Counted from the stretch's first letter, positions 19,629 to 29,582 are shown. The stretch: DNA of 64,000 nucleotides from Arenicella xantha (GCF_003315245.1 NZ_QNRT01000002.1:1162206-1226205); one strand, 5' to 3'. A program made the numbers and translations. Notes: a model not told the origin generated them from the sequence alone.

Positions 19629-20746
19629 GCGACGGTCCTCGGCAAACTTATTGCGGCACAAAATCGCCCATCAGCCACTGATGTGACTAGGCTTGCCGAT
19701 TCACCGTACAACAACTGCAAACGCTGGCGAATATTGCGCAGTCCAATCCCAGTATTATCAGGCCCAACTGATCGCGATGATGGAATGTCATTACATACTG
19801 TCAACGTAAAAGATTGCGCATCCTGTCGTGCCGTAACTTCTACACTACCGCCATTTTGAATTTGCTCTACACCGTGTTTAACGGAATTCTCGACTAACAT
19901 TTGCAGGATCATCGGCGGCACCATTTGATTATTCAAACTGGGGTCAATGGTCATCGAAAACCGCAATCGATCTTCGAATTGAATTCGCACAATTTCGATA
20001 TAGCGATCGATGATTGCCATCTCCTGTTGCAGCGGCAACGTTTCTTGCTTGCTACTCTCTAACGAATAACGCAGCACTTCAGACAAAGACATCAACATCG
20101 CCTCGGCCTGACGCGCATCCTCCAAAATCATGAAACGGATATTATTAAGCGCATTAAATAAAAAGTGCGGATTGAGTTGATTCGACAGACTGCTTAGCGT
20201 CGCTTCTTTAAGACTATTTTGTAATTTTAAGTTATCCAGCTCGGCGCTCTTGGCGCGTCGACTGCTAGTGATCCCTAGGTATAAAGCAGCCCATGTGGCC
20301 AAATACACATTAGTCTGTACCCAATTCGCCAAAATAAACTTCCATATTACTTGGAAGCTCGTCGCATCTGGATCGTCCGCTTGCTTAATCGCTAGTAGGT
20401 CGCTCAAATAAAATGGCAAACACAGAATAGCCATAATCAGCACAACGATGATCGAGACAATCATCACTAGCAACAGGCCTTTCAATATTTGTTTGCTCAC
20501 GCCCAACCCTTCTAGGCGATAGCGATGATATCGTTGGCGCAGCACCAGCCCGGCAAAAAAGAAACCGACAATCCAAATGCTATTGGCGGCCACGGTTAGC
20601 CCAACCATGCCGCGATCACCAAACAAAAACCACAACAATGAAAAGATCATTATTAGCAGGGATACCCCAGCAAATTGGCAAGCGTAAAAACGCCAGCTCG
20701 CCGAGAATAATGATCTGCTTAAAAGTTTATTGACTGAGTTTTGCAT
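19625..20746 (-). CDS. LytS/YehU-type sensor histidine kinase
   Basis: Membrane kinase of 373 residues. Four hydrophobic segments lie at about residues 22-42, 50-70, 88-115 and 138-160, with only short loops, so no large periplasmic sensor domain is present. A short coiled region leads to the His_kinase domain with phospho-acceptor His194 (LNPHFLFNALNNIRFM). The ATPase follows with ENSVKHGVEQI and GIGLRNIRQRL motifs. The gene begins seven bases after a secreted-protein gene and overlaps the response regulator gene. Lack of its own sensor domain makes the neighbouring exported protein a candidate input. Confidence 0.92.
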   Translation of the reverse strand: MQNSVNKLLSRSLFSASWRFYACQFAGVSLLIMIFSLLWFLFGDRGMVGLTVAANSIWIVGFFFAGLVLRQRYHRYRLEGLGVSKQILKGLLLVMIVSIIVVLIMAILCLPFYLSDLLAIKQADDPDATSFQVIWKFILANWVQTNVYLATWAALYLGITSSRRAKSAELDNLKLQNSLKEATLSSLSNQLNPHFLFNALNNIRFMILEDARQAEAMLMSLSEVLRYSLESSKQETLPLQQEMAIIDRYIEIVRIQFEDRLRFSMTIDPSLNNQMVPPMILQMLVENSVKHGVEQIQNGGSVEVTARQDAQSFTLTVCNDIPSSRSVGPDNTGIGLRNIRQRLQLLYGESASLVTSVADGRFCAAISLPRTVA

Positions 20747-20753
20747 GTGTCGG

Positions 20754-21218
20754 CTATCTCACCAAACGAACTAATTGAGATGACCACTTGGGTATCGCAA
20801 GTTCAATCGAATTGGATACATGTTGAGCAACCACACTTAACTGTAGGTGCACTACGCTATGTGCGTAGTGGAATGCATTCTGAATGATAAAAGCCGCCTC
20901 TTGCATAACAGTGCTAAGCCCCAGCAAGCTGATCGGCGGCGCTTCAGAGTTACATTCTACGTGAGCTTCGATAACTGCTGGCAGTGTGATCGTGCGACCA
21001 TCGACATTAAGCGTCAATATCTGGTGCGGGTAACTCATTCTGAACTTTTGGATATCTGAATACAGCTCTAGCGCAGGATCATCAGAATATTGTGTCGACG
21101 ACGCGGACTCCCCAGTCGTGGGAATCGCGAACAATACTGAAAAAGCCAACACGAGCGACGCGGTGAGCCTCCGATAACTATCGAGCGTACTCGCTGCCTG
21201 TATACCTTGTATCTGCAT
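20754..21218 (-). CDS. Small exported protein of unknown function
   Basis: Predicted exported protein of 154 residues, not recognised. The start at 21218 has GGGAG nine bases upstream. A basic stretch (Tyr-Arg-Arg at 15-17) is followed by a hydrophobic segment (about residues 18-36) and a likely cleavage site near TGESASS, giving a mature chain of about 115 residues. The mature part has one cysteine (HVECNSE) and amphipathic C-terminal helices rich in His, Gln and Val. It is the first gene of an operon with a LytS-type kinase (seven-base gap) and a LytTR regulator, so it may be a signal or an accessory sensor. That role is inference. Confidence 0.65.
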   Translation of the reverse strand: MQIQGIQAASTLDSYRRLTASLVLAFSVLFAIPTTGESASSTQYSDDPALELYSDIQKFRMSYPHQILTLNVDGRTITLPAVIEAHVECNSEAPPISLLGLSTVMQEAAFIIQNAFHYAHSVVHLQLSVVAQHVSNSIELAIPKWSSQLVRLVR

Positions 21219-21423
21219 CGCACTGATCTCCCGCTGAAAAAATATCAATCAATCGTTTATGAACAATGATAGTTTGCCAAATCGAGTCGAGCTATTGGAG
21301 ATTAAGTGCCGAATGGCCGATTTCGAGGTTAAGCGGCAGCGAGTGCGCAGGCACTCATCCTGACACCGACATGGTCATGCCAATCGCGATAAATCGACTT
21401 GCTAGATCAACTTATCGATCAAC

Positions 21424-21912
21424 TTATAGGTCAACTAAGATATCGAGCGGATACCCTGAGAAGTCTTTAGTTCGCTCCAGAATAATCAATGTATTCATCT
21501 TGGCGATGCCGATATTGCTCTTAAGAATGCCTTCACTGGTCCGGTTATAGCTTTTCACATCAGTACAGACGAATTTCAATAAGTAGTCGTAGGCACCACT
21601 GATTTTGTAACTATCCGTTACTTCGCGAATCTCTTGCACCGCCGCATCGAAACGCTCAAAATCCTCTGGAAAATGGTTTTCCAACGTTACTTCAGCGAAC
21701 GCTTCCACATGCGGAGCGAGCTTCTCCAGATCGATTTCAGTAAGGTAACGTTTAAGAAGCCCTTCACTTTCCAAACGCTTCACACGACTCAGACACGCGC
21801 TTGCCGACAAATGCACTTGCTCGGCCAACTGCTGATTGGTAATTCGAGCATTCTTTTGCAAGATAGTTAGAATTTTTAGGTCGATCTTATTTATTTTGCT
21901 TAATTCAGTCAT
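21424..21912 (-). CDS. Lrp/AsnC-family transcriptional regulator
   Basis: Regulator of 162 residues with an N-terminal winged helix-turn-helix (about residues 8-60, KIDLKILTILQKNARITNQQLAEQV) and a C-terminal RAM domain (about 75-155) with the G-A-Y-D motif (KISGAYDYLLKFVC). These proteins form octamers and often answer to an amino acid. The gene is divergent from a class III aminotransferase across 198 bases, so the likely targets are itself and that aminotransferase. An octamer CGCAGAAT occurs twice in the intergenic region, but no clear operator dyad was found. Confidence 0.93.
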   Translation of the reverse strand: MTELSKINKIDLKILTILQKNARITNQQLAEQVHLSASACLSRVKRLESEGLLKRYLTEIDLEKLAPHVEAFAEVTLENHFPEDFERFDAAVQEIREVTDSYKISGAYDYLLKFVCTDVKSYNRTSEGILKSNIGIAKMNTLIILERTKDFSGYPLDILVDL

Positions 21913-22110
21913 AGGCTTCTCGTTCGCAGAATGAGATAGGCGTAATTGCTTGATGACAAGCTCGAGTTCAAATTTATCACGGCTAAACCGAAAGTGTTCC
22001 GCAGAATTATTCGTTGCTCACTGGCACAGAGAATCATATATCGAATTCAATTAGGATGCTCGTGTTGCGTGTACGTTGTGATAATTTAGTCTGATTCAAA
22101 GCCTATCACT

Positions 22111-23502
22111 ATGGTGCCAACTATGCCTGCCGAACCAAAAAATCTAAAACAAATTGATGCGGATAGCATTCTGCATCCGTCTACGAATGCCAACGAATTT
22201 GCTAAGACCGGCTCGAGGATTATTCAAAGCGGCAAGGGAATTTACTTAGAAGACACCGACGGCAATCGTCTTATAGATGCGGTAGCTGGGTTGTGGTGCG
22301 TAAATGTCGGCTATGGCCGGCCCGAGATCGCCAATGCGATGCACAAAGCAGCGACTGACCTTAGCTATTATCATACGTTTACCGGTATGTCGAACGTACC
22401 GCAAATCGAGTTAGCCGAGCGTTTACTGGCGATCGCACCAAACAATATGTCGAAAGTCTTTTTTGCCAGTGGCGGTTCTGACGGCAATGACAGCTTGATG
22501 AAAATCGTGTGGTACTACCACAATCTAATCGGCAAGCCCGAAAAGCGTAAAATCATCTCCCGCTGGCAATCCTACCATGGCACCTCGATCGCCACGGCTA
22601 GCCTCACTGGTCTACCGTCGTTCCATAAAGATTTCAACTTACCGATCGAAGGCGTATTACATACCGAATCACCCGATTACTTTAGGCACGGCAAACCTGG
22701 AGAATCTGAACTAGATTTTTCGAAACGTCGCGCGGCTGAACTTGAAGCACTTATTCTTCAGCATGGGCCAGAAACAGTCGGCGCCTTCATCGCTGAACCG
22801 GTCATGGGCGCTGGCGGCGTTATCACACCGCCAGAAGGCTATTTCGCAGAAATACAGAAGGTCACTAAGAAATATGACATCTTATTTATCGCCGACGAAG
22901 TCGTCTGTGGTTACGGACGATTAGGCACGTGGTTTGGCAGCGAAGTGTACGATATAAAACCCGACATGATCACCACGGCTAAAGCCCTGACTAGCGGCTA
23001 CTTTCCGTTCTCTGCCTCGTTTATCACTGAACAAATATGGGATGTGATTAAGCAAGGCTCAGCGAAATATGGCAGCTTCGCGCACGGCTACACTTATGCC
23101 GGACATCCGATTGGTGCCGCGGTTGCGATGGCAAATCTCGATATTATTGAAAACGACGGCTTGATTGCTCAGTCTGCCGATGTAGGGCAGTATTTTCATA
23201 CTCAGCTTAATCAGCGATTCGCTAATGACCCGTTTGTCGCTCAGGTTCGGGGGCAAGGAATGCTGGCGGCGGTTCAACTGATGCAAGATAAAGACAGCAA
23301 AACCTTTTTTGACCCAGCCATCAAGATAGCACCAAGCGTTACCGTTAAGTGTTACCAAAATGGGTTGATAGCGCGACCTCTGCCATCGGTTGACTCAGTG
23401 GCCTTTTCGCCACCGCTAGTGACGTCAAAAGCGCAGGTAGACGACATCGTGAATATTTTCGAAGCGTCGGTGCGAGACGTTATGCAACAACACGGCTTGT
23501 AG
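22111..23502 (+). CDS. Class III (omega) aminotransferase
   Basis: PLP-dependent transaminase of 463 residues. Markers are the glycine loop GGSDGNDSL, the PLP-stacking EVVCGYGRLG with the Asp of FIADEV, and the Schiff-base Lys in TTAKALTSGYFPFSA. Sequence style is that of omega-amino acid or putrescine:pyruvate aminotransferases (SpuC and beta-alanine type), which use pyruvate as acceptor and diamines or omega-amino acids as donors. A true AstC/ArgD succinylornithine transaminase looks less likely but is not excluded. The first ATG (22111) and another at 22123 are both possible; neither has a good Shine-Dalgarno. Control by the divergent Lrp-type gene is likely. Confidence 0.9.
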   Translation: MVPTMPAEPKNLKQIDADSILHPSTNANEFAKTGSRIIQSGKGIYLEDTDGNRLIDAVAGLWCVNVGYGRPEIANAMHKAATDLSYYHTFTGMSNVPQIELAERLLAIAPNNMSKVFFASGGSDGNDSLMKIVWYYHNLIGKPEKRKIISRWQSYHGTSIATASLTGLPSFHKDFNLPIEGVLHTESPDYFRHGKPGESELDFSKRRAAELEALILQHGPETVGAFIAEPVMGAGGVITPPEGYFAEIQKVTKKYDILFIADEVVCGYGRLGTWFGSEVYDIKPDMITTAKALTSGYFPFSASFITEQIWDVIKQGSAKYGSFAHGYTYAGHPIGAAVAMANLDIIENDGLIAQSADVGQYFHTQLNQRFANDPFVAQVRGQGMLAAVQLMQDKDSKTFFDPAIKIAPSVTVKCYQNGLIARPLPSVDSVAFSPPLVTSKAQVDDIVNIFEASVRDVMQQHGL

Positions 23503-23516
23503 TATTTTAGTAGCAA

Positions 23517-23547
23517 GATAGGCGCGATTAACATCGTCGCGCCTATC
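23517..23547. repeat. Inverted repeat after the aminotransferase gene
   Basis: Perfect 11-base arms (GATAGGCGCGA and TCGCGCCTATC) around a nine-base loop, 14 bases past the stop codon and between convergent genes. There is no T run on either strand, so it may be a processing or stabilising hairpin or a weak terminator. Confidence 0.5.
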
Positions 23548-23611
23548 ATTAAACAGCTCGGTGTTGAGCTATTTTCATTCGACTACAAAGTCTACGCTAG
23601 ATGACTTTTAA

Positions 23612-24193
23612 CTAGATTTGCTGCCAAATTTCACTCAACTCTTTACGATCATTCGGCGTTTCGTTGGCTTTCTGCTCGTCGGATAAAGAATCTAAGTCGG
23701 CTAATTTACCAATAGTAAACCCCATCAGCACTTCCGACTGCTCAGTATCTAACTTTAGGTAACTTGCCACTTCGTCTTTCTTAATACCGCCCATACCATG
23801 GGTATAAAGCCCTTCCATCCGCGCTTGTAATGTCAATGACATCCAAGCCGCACCAGCATCAAAAGCATGATATGAATTGGGTTTCCCATTGTGTTCAAAG
23901 TTTCGCTCAGCAACCATAAACCCGATGACGCTAACATCCTTCGCCCAACCCTGATTACCCTCTACCAACAAACTTAAGAAGTCGTCAAAGCTTGCATCAG
24001 TTGACGTATACAAACGCCAAGGTTGCGCGTTAAAACATGAAGGCGACCAGCGGGCGGCCTCCATTATGCGATGCATTACAGCGGGCTCGATTACATGCGC
24101 TTGAAAAGCACGTGGCGACCAACGTTGTACGAATAATGGATCAACATCAACATCGGTGTTGCGTGCAGAAAAATCGATGGACTTAGAATTCAT
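23612..24193 (-). CDS. Nitroreductase-family flavoprotein
   Basis: FMN-dependent oxidoreductase fold of about 193 residues. Typical parts are RWSPRAF near the N-terminus, ARWSPSCFNAQPWRLY and GAAWMSLTLQARMEGLYTHGMGG. Members reduce nitro-compounds, quinones or flavins, and the physiological substrate is unknown. The ATG at 24193 is used here; an in-frame GTG at 24205 is the alternative. It is a single gene convergent with the aminotransferase gene. Confidence 0.88.
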   Translation of the reverse strand: MNSKSIDFSARNTDVDVDPLFVQRWSPRAFQAHVIEPAVMHRIMEAARWSPSCFNAQPWRLYTSTDASFDDFLSLLVEGNQGWAKDVSVIGFMVAERNFEHNGKPNSYHAFDAGAAWMSLTLQARMEGLYTHGMGGIKKDEVASYLKLDTEQSEVLMGFTIGKLADLDSLSDEQKANETPNDRKELSEIWQQI

Positions 24194-24306
24194 GGAATGG
24201 TTCACTCAGATTTGGTTACTAGATTAGTTCAGCACATGCTATCGAACACGCGTGATATTGTCATGTAGAACCCGTATTGATTCATCGTGGCATTAAGCAA
24301 GTAACA

Positions 24307-24342
24307 CAAAAAAGCGAACCAACCGAGCTTAGAAGGTTCGCT
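24307..24342 (-). terminator. Rho-independent terminator of the RND operon
   Basis: On the minus strand the eight-base stem AGCGAACC/GGTTCGCT, with a 14-base loop, is followed by a run of T residues. It lies 38 bases after the RND pump stop and fits as its terminator. Confidence 0.8.
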
Positions 24343-24379
24343 ATTATCTGTTGCGAGACTAGTTAAATATCAAAATAAC

Positions 24380-27300
24380 TTATGCTTCGAATTTTGCTTT
24401 TACATAGTTCGCTTTCAGCTTTACTGAGTTCGCGCCACGCCCCATAAAACCCCAAAATCGATCGCCCAAGACTAATAATGCAGGCACTAAGAATAAGGTT
24501 ACAAAAAACGCGACTAACAAGGCAAAGGCGAGCGAAATAACCACCGGCTTCAAAAATGCCGCCTGACTCGATTGCTCCAGCATCAACGGTATCAATCCCA
24601 CAAAAGTGGTAACCGAAGTAATCAAGATCGCCCGAAAGCGTGATTTACCGGCTTTTACAATCGCCTCAGTCACGTTCAAGCCTTTGAGGCGATATTCGTT
24701 AAACGAATCGACCAACACTAAGTTATCGTTGATTACCACGCCAAACGCTGCCACAACCCCAAAGATACTAAACAACGAAAACGATTCATTCAGCAGGAAG
24801 TGACCCAGTACCGCGCCGACAAACGCGAATGGCAACGCCACAATGATCACCACTGGTTGAAAATAGCTCTTGAATGCAATAGCAAGTAAGAACAATACCG
24901 CAAACAGAGCAATCAAACCGAGACGCCCAATCTCCGCATTGAACTCCGCTTCAGCAACCTGTTGACCGATCGCTGCTCGGGTCAAACCTGGGTACTTATC
25001 TTCAAGTTTTGGGAAGAACTGCTCATTCATTTCCTTCATGATCTCTTTCATGACAGGCTCACGCAGATAACCTTGCACGCGCGCTGAACGAAGTCCGTCC
25101 CAATGTTGAATTTCTTTCAAACCAGGTCCATAAGAAATATCTACCAGCGACGTCAATGGTACTTCGCGTCCGTCATTAGTCCGCACTCTAAAATGCTTGA
25201 GGCTTTCAAGCGAGTTGCGGCTTGCTTGCGGATAGCGAACCATCACACGTACGTCTTGTGATGCGCGAGGCAAACGCTGCACTTCATCACCGTAGTAAGC
25301 CTGACGGATTTGCTGCATCACTTGAGCAAGTGTTACACCGAGTTGCTCAGCACCAGGTTTCAACTGAAAACGCAGTTCTTCACTGGCACTGTCCAAGTTA
25401 TTCGATACGTCGTACAGCGACGAGAACCCCCTTAACTTGTCAGTAATCTCATCAACCGCAAGTTGCAGTTGGTCTAAATCAGGATGGCGTACCGAGATAT
25501 CTAAATCCGGCCCGTTACTGTCCATTGAATAGCCCACACTGACTGACTTTGCTTCGGGCACTGGACCAATCAGGTCGCGTAAACGCAAGGCCACTTCTTT
25601 AGCCGTCAGTGCGCGCACTTCAGCTGGAGCCAAACGCATAATCGCAATAACGCTGTCGCGCCGAGAACGCGTATACCAATTCTCGATAACTTGATTATTG
25701 TCGCCGTCCTCAGCGCCCTCTTCAACTTCCTTGATTAGCTGTGACTGTGCATGCTGAATTTGGTCAAGAATCTCTAACGCTCGGTCGTAAGTGGTACCTT
25801 CGCGTAGATCAATATTGACATCAACTTGCTCGGCGTCGATTTCAGGATTAAACGACGATTTCACGTAGCCACCGCCCATCAAGCCGATAACGACCACAAT
25901 AAACAGAGCAACGAAGCTCACTAAGGTAAGGCCTGGAAAACGCAAAACCTTCCTTAGCAACTTGCCGAACTTAACATCACCAAACCAAACAATGCTTTCA
26001 GCAATACGATTTTGCGCTCGTGTAAACACATTATGCGTATGCACCGGTTTAATGTTGGCCAAATGCGCCGGTAGAATGAACAGCGACTCAATCAGAGAGA
26101 AAACCAATGCAAGAATCACAACCCAAGAAATCTGACGGGTAAACTCAGAAGTCGCACCGCTGATGAACAACCAAGGTAGGAATGCGATAATCGTCGTTAA
26201 CACGCCAAAGATTACCGGCTTAGACACTCGAAAAGCACCGTCGACCGCGCCTTTCAAGCCACCGTTGCCAGACTCTACTTCAGTGTGAATTCGCTCACCG
26301 ATAATAATAGCGTCATCCACCACAATCCCTAACACCAATAGAAACGCAAAGGTAGAAAGCATATTGAGTGACACACCGAGCATCGGCATTAGCACGAAAG
26401 CTCCGGCATAGGCCGTGCCCACGCCCACGGACACCCAAAATGCAACAATCGGGCGTAGTGTTAAGAACAACACGATAAACACCAAAATCAGACCAGAAAA
26501 TGCGGCGGCACCAATTGTCGACATACGACTATTGAAATCGACAGCCGAGTCCTGCCACAAGGTCAGGCTAACGCCAGGCGGTAAACTCGCACGACGCTTC
26601 TCCATCCACTCATTTACCGACTCGGACATTTGCACAACGTCCATCACTTCGCTCGACATAACCTGCACTAACACTGCCGGCTCGCCATTTAACGTCGCAA
26701 GGATTTCATTTTCTTCAAAACCGTCGATCACCGTAGCAACATCACCAACAGTAATAACGCCGCCGCTGGATAACTGGCGAACCACAATGCTGGAAAAATC
26801 AATTTCAGTATCCGCCAAATTATCGGTGCGCAGCGTATATTCACCACCTCCCGTACGCACATTACCAGCAGACAGATTAATCGACGAACCACGGATAGCT
26901 CGCGTAATTTCGTCAAACGAAATGCGATATCGACGCAAAGCACTCTCACTAACTTCAATGGAGATTTCTTCATTTCGTGTGCCAAACGTTTCGACCACAG
27001 ACACGCCTTTAAGCTGCGCTACTTCACGCCGCATGTCCTCGGCTAAGCGCTTGAGTTCGCGCTCTCCAACATTGCCATGCACCGCAATTCGCATCATTTC
27101 TTCGCGCGTTACCCATTGGGTAATACGTGGCTGCTCAATATCCGGTGGCAAACTCGAAATGCCTCGAACGCGACTCGTAACATCGTCCATTACTGATGCG
27201 AAATCTGAAGCATTCTCAGCCATGATGTAAACACCACCATAACCTTCGCCCGATTCCGACCGAATCCAATCTAAATTTTCTAGGTCTTTGAGCGACTCTT

Positions 27301-27505
27301 CTATTCGAGAAACAATCTGCTCCTCGACATCACGCGGGCTAGCACCAGGCCAAACCACGACCACTTGCATACCAGGGAATGCAATGGTCGGGAAAATTTC
27401 GCGTTCTAATTTATTAAATCCTAATATGCCGGCAACGATGATAGCAATCATCATCAAATTAGCGGCGACGTGGTTGTCAGCCCACCATGCGATTAAACTT
27501 CTCAT
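24380..27505 (-). CDS. RND efflux/transport permease (AcrB/MMPL superfamily)
   Basis: Inner-membrane proton-driven transporter of 1041 residues, full length for the HAE-type RND family. It has the two-fold repeat of a membrane helix, a large periplasmic loop and six membrane helices. The proton-relay aspartates are visible in GIVVDDAIIIGERIH (TM4), and the N-terminus AANLMMIAIIVAGILGFNKLEREIFP is typical. It starts 27 bases after the periplasmic adaptor gene, with AGGAA upstream. No outer-membrane factor gene is adjacent, so an unlinked TolC is probably used. Substrate unknown; the sequence resembles the broad AcrB-like groups of marine proteobacteria and not metal pumps. Confidence 0.93.
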   Translation of the reverse strand: MRSLIAWWADNHVAANLMMIAIIVAGILGFNKLEREIFPTIAFPGMQVVVVWPGASPRDVEEQIVSRIEESLKDLENLDWIRSESGEGYGGVYIMAENASDFASVMDDVTSRVRGISSLPPDIEQPRITQWVTREEMMRIAVHGNVGERELKRLAEDMRREVAQLKGVSVVETFGTRNEEISIEVSESALRRYRISFDEITRAIRGSSINLSAGNVRTGGGEYTLRTDNLADTEIDFSSIVVRQLSSGGVITVGDVATVIDGFEENEILATLNGEPAVLVQVMSSEVMDVVQMSESVNEWMEKRRASLPPGVSLTLWQDSAVDFNSRMSTIGAAAFSGLILVFIVLFLTLRPIVAFWVSVGVGTAYAGAFVLMPMLGVSLNMLSTFAFLLVLGIVVDDAIIIGERIHTEVESGNGGLKGAVDGAFRVSKPVIFGVLTTIIAFLPWLFISGATSEFTRQISWVVILALVFSLIESLFILPAHLANIKPVHTHNVFTRAQNRIAESIVWFGDVKFGKLLRKVLRFPGLTLVSFVALFIVVVIGLMGGGYVKSSFNPEIDAEQVDVNIDLREGTTYDRALEILDQIQHAQSQLIKEVEEGAEDGDNNQVIENWYTRSRRDSVIAIMRLAPAEVRALTAKEVALRLRDLIGPVPEAKSVSVGYSMDSNGPDLDISVRHPDLDQLQLAVDEITDKLRGFSSLYDVSNNLDSASEELRFQLKPGAEQLGVTLAQVMQQIRQAYYGDEVQRLPRASQDVRVMVRYPQASRNSLESLKHFRVRTNDGREVPLTSLVDISYGPGLKEIQHWDGLRSARVQGYLREPVMKEIMKEMNEQFFPKLEDKYPGLTRAAIGQQVAEAEFNAEIGRLGLIALFAVLFLLAIAFKSYFQPVVIIVALPFAFVGAVLGHFLLNESFSLFSIFGVVAAFGVVINDNLVLVDSFNEYRLKGLNVTEAIVKAGKSRFRAILITSVTTFVGLIPLMLEQSSQAAFLKPVVISLAFALLVAFFVTLFLVPALLVLGDRFWGFMGRGANSVKLKANYVKAKFEA

Positions 27506-27532
27506 GAGTATATTCCTCGCGATCTGTGATCG

Positions 27533-28858
27533 TTAACTGTGAGCGTCGGTATCAGCAACTTCAGACTGGCCACTTGCATCCGGCGTCTCCACTTTGTCAG
27601 TTTGGTCGGACTCATCAGTATTGGGGTCAGCGATTTGTGGTGTTGGCTCGCCATCTTCAACATTGAGTGGCGTCGACAACACCGGTAACTTAACCGCCAT
27701 GCCTTCGTGTGCGCCTGGTACCGACGACGTAATCACTTTGTCGCCAGCATTAATAGCCGATTGCCCGTGGTTAGCCACGATCACAAATTCGTTCGACGTG
27801 TAAACTACTTTTACCGGCTTAAGTTTCAGCTTTTCGTTTTCGAAAACGTAAACTTGATTGCCGTTGCGCAGCGCGGTGCGGGGGATTTCCAAACCGGCTA
27901 TTTTTCTCGGAGAGGCTAATTCCACATCAGCGAACATACCAGGTACCAAAGGCACCGATTGATCATCGCGGGCGGCAAATGGATCATCTACGGTAATCGT
28001 TGCATACATCAATCGAGTTTCATTATCGACGCTGGCGTCAATGCTACGCAGATAACCAGGCCACTCATGCTTCTCGGTACCGAAAACCGCGGAGACTTTT
28101 GCGGGATGGCCTGATGAGCCGGACTCTTCAGCCGAATACCCAACTTGCAAACCCAATTCATCAATTTGCACATCGGTCATCGGAATTCGGATCTCCATTG
28201 CGTCAGTCGCAAATACTCGCCCAATGCTCGCACCACGTGCAAGAAACTGTCCAAGCTCAGCGGTCTTGCTCATGATGCGTCCAGAAAATGGAGCCGATAT
28301 TTTGGTTCGCTCGTAGTTCAGTCTCGCCGCAGCCAACTCAGCATTTGCAGCATCTAAGCGAGCTTGAGCTCGGTCAATTTGAGGCTTATTCAAACGCAAA
28401 GGGTTGGCCTGATCGAGAGGCTTACCTTGTAGATCCTCCCATTCACGTGCGTTAGTAGCGGCGGTGGCCATTTCAATATCAAGATCAACTTGTGCGGACG
28501 CAACCGAGGCTTGTGCTGACTTTAACGCCACTAAGTAGTCTGCATCATCAATCTGTAGCAGCACCTCACCGGGCTCAAAGCGACCACCTTCGATAAACTT
28601 ATTCGAAACCCACATGACTTTACCGTTCACCTGAGTCACCAGTTCAATATTGGTTTTTGCACGAACTTCGCCTTGAAAATTAGCAAACACAATTTGTTGC
28701 TTATCAGCGGCTGGTACAGTTCGCACTACCATCGGTGCTTTGCTGCTCTCTTCTTCTTCAGGCTTGGGTTTGAGCGCTGACAGCAGCATAACGATGGCAA
28801 CGGCGCCACCTAAAATCCCAACACCGATAAACACTGATTTAAATTTAGCTAGTTTCAT
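27533..28858 (-). CDS. RND periplasmic adaptor (membrane fusion protein)
   Basis: Adaptor of 441 residues that links the RND pump to an outer-membrane channel. An N-terminal membrane anchor (about residues 8-27) is followed by the barrel-sandwich (lipoyl-like) halves, a helical hairpin (about 105-190; ASAQVDLDIEMA, DRAQARLDAANAELAAARLNYERTKI), and the beta-barrel with SAPFSGRI before it. The last 60 residues are acidic and low complexity (DEPN, SDQTDKVETPD), which is unusual but harmless. Two-gene operon with the pump. The GATCAAGAGA upstream gives a moderate ribosome site. Confidence 0.92.
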   Translation of the reverse strand: MKLAKFKSVFIGVGILGGAVAIVMLLSALKPKPEEEESSKAPMVVRTVPAADKQQIVFANFQGEVRAKTNIELVTQVNGKVMWVSNKFIEGGRFEPGEVLLQIDDADYLVALKSAQASVASAQVDLDIEMATAATNAREWEDLQGKPLDQANPLRLNKPQIDRAQARLDAANAELAAARLNYERTKISAPFSGRIMSKTAELGQFLARGASIGRVFATDAMEIRIPMTDVQIDELGLQVGYSAEESGSSGHPAKVSAVFGTEKHEWPGYLRSIDASVDNETRLMYATITVDDPFAARDDQSVPLVPGMFADVELASPRKIAGLEIPRTALRNGNQVYVFENEKLKLKPVKVVYTSNEFVIVANHGQSAINAGDKVITSSVPGAHEGMAVKLPVLSTPLNVEDGEPTPQIADPNTDESDQTDKVETPDASGQSEVADTDAHS

Positions 28859-29048
28859 TCTCTTGATCCTATTTCCTTGCCCTAGCCAACGCTCTTTTAG
28901 CAGAGCGGAATAGCGAGTGACGAGCGCAATTCTTAAATGTTATAGAGGACGCTGACGACCTACTCGCCTGTATCCTGACTCATTATTTGTACTTCTTGTA
29001 GGCTTAGATGCCAAAAGCTGCCCATTGGATTCAAAAAAGTTATCTTTT

Positions 29049-29582
29049 TTACTCTTTTAACGTCTGCCAGGTCACTTCGAGCTCATCAGCGGCGGTGGCA
29101 ATATAGGCAGACTCACCGGTAATGGTCACAGAGATGTCCATTGTGCGACTCAATAATTGCGAGAACTCGTCGATTTGCGTCGCATCGAAACGGAACACGC
29201 TGGCACCTAGCTGCGAGAATTTAGACTCATTTTGAGCCCACCAAACATCGCTCTTGGTGTTAAAACTGTAGATCTTCACCTTGCTTGCCAAGCGCGTGGC
29301 TTTTTTTACACGATCGACCGCTGGCTCGCCCATCTCGATCCACAGCGTGGTCTTATCGTCCATGGTTCGGATCCACATATCAGGCTCTTCGACATCACTA
29401 AGCCCTTTACAAAATACTAAGCCGTCTTGTGCGTTAATACAAAACGCTAAGACTCGCGCCATCATTCGCTGCACTGTCTCAGATGGATGCAGCGCAACCG
29501 TCAGTGACAGACTATCGTAATAGTTGCGTTCCAGATCAGAGAGTGCAATCCTCAGCTTGTATATAGTTGGTTTTATGGCCAC
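29049..29582 (-). CDS. yaeQ: YaeQ family protein
   Basis: Protein of 177 residues of the YaeQ family, with a PD-(D/E)XK nuclease-like fold and no settled function; in E. coli it suppresses RfaH loss. Recognisable segments are TIYKLRIALSDLERNYYDSLSLTVALHPSET, the W-I-E-x-G-E-P-A motif (LWIEMGEPAVDRVKKA) and VWWAQNESKF. It starts with GTG at 29582 with AGGAA upstream. It is divergent from the M24 peptidase gene across 76 bases. An AAAAAAG/CTTTTTT hairpin follows the stop and may terminate it. Confidence 0.93.
   Translation of the reverse strand: MAIKPTIYKLRIALSDLERNYYDSLSLTVALHPSETVQRMMARVLAFCINAQDGLVFCKGLSDVEEPDMWIRTMDDKTTLWIEMGEPAVDRVKKATRLASKVKIYSFNTKSDVWWAQNESKFSQLGASVFRFDATQIDEFSQLLSRTMDISVTITGESAYIATAADELEVTWQTLKE

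Noticed and set aside
21913-22110. An Lrp operator in the divergent spacer
   Set aside because: Only short direct repeats (CGCAGAAT twice) and a GAATTC dyad were seen, which is not enough to name a site.
26415-27230. A 271-codon open frame on the plus strand inside the RND pump gene
   Set aside because: It lies wholly antisense to conserved pump domains and its translation is a Ser/Thr/Arg-rich shadow with no motif or ribosome site.
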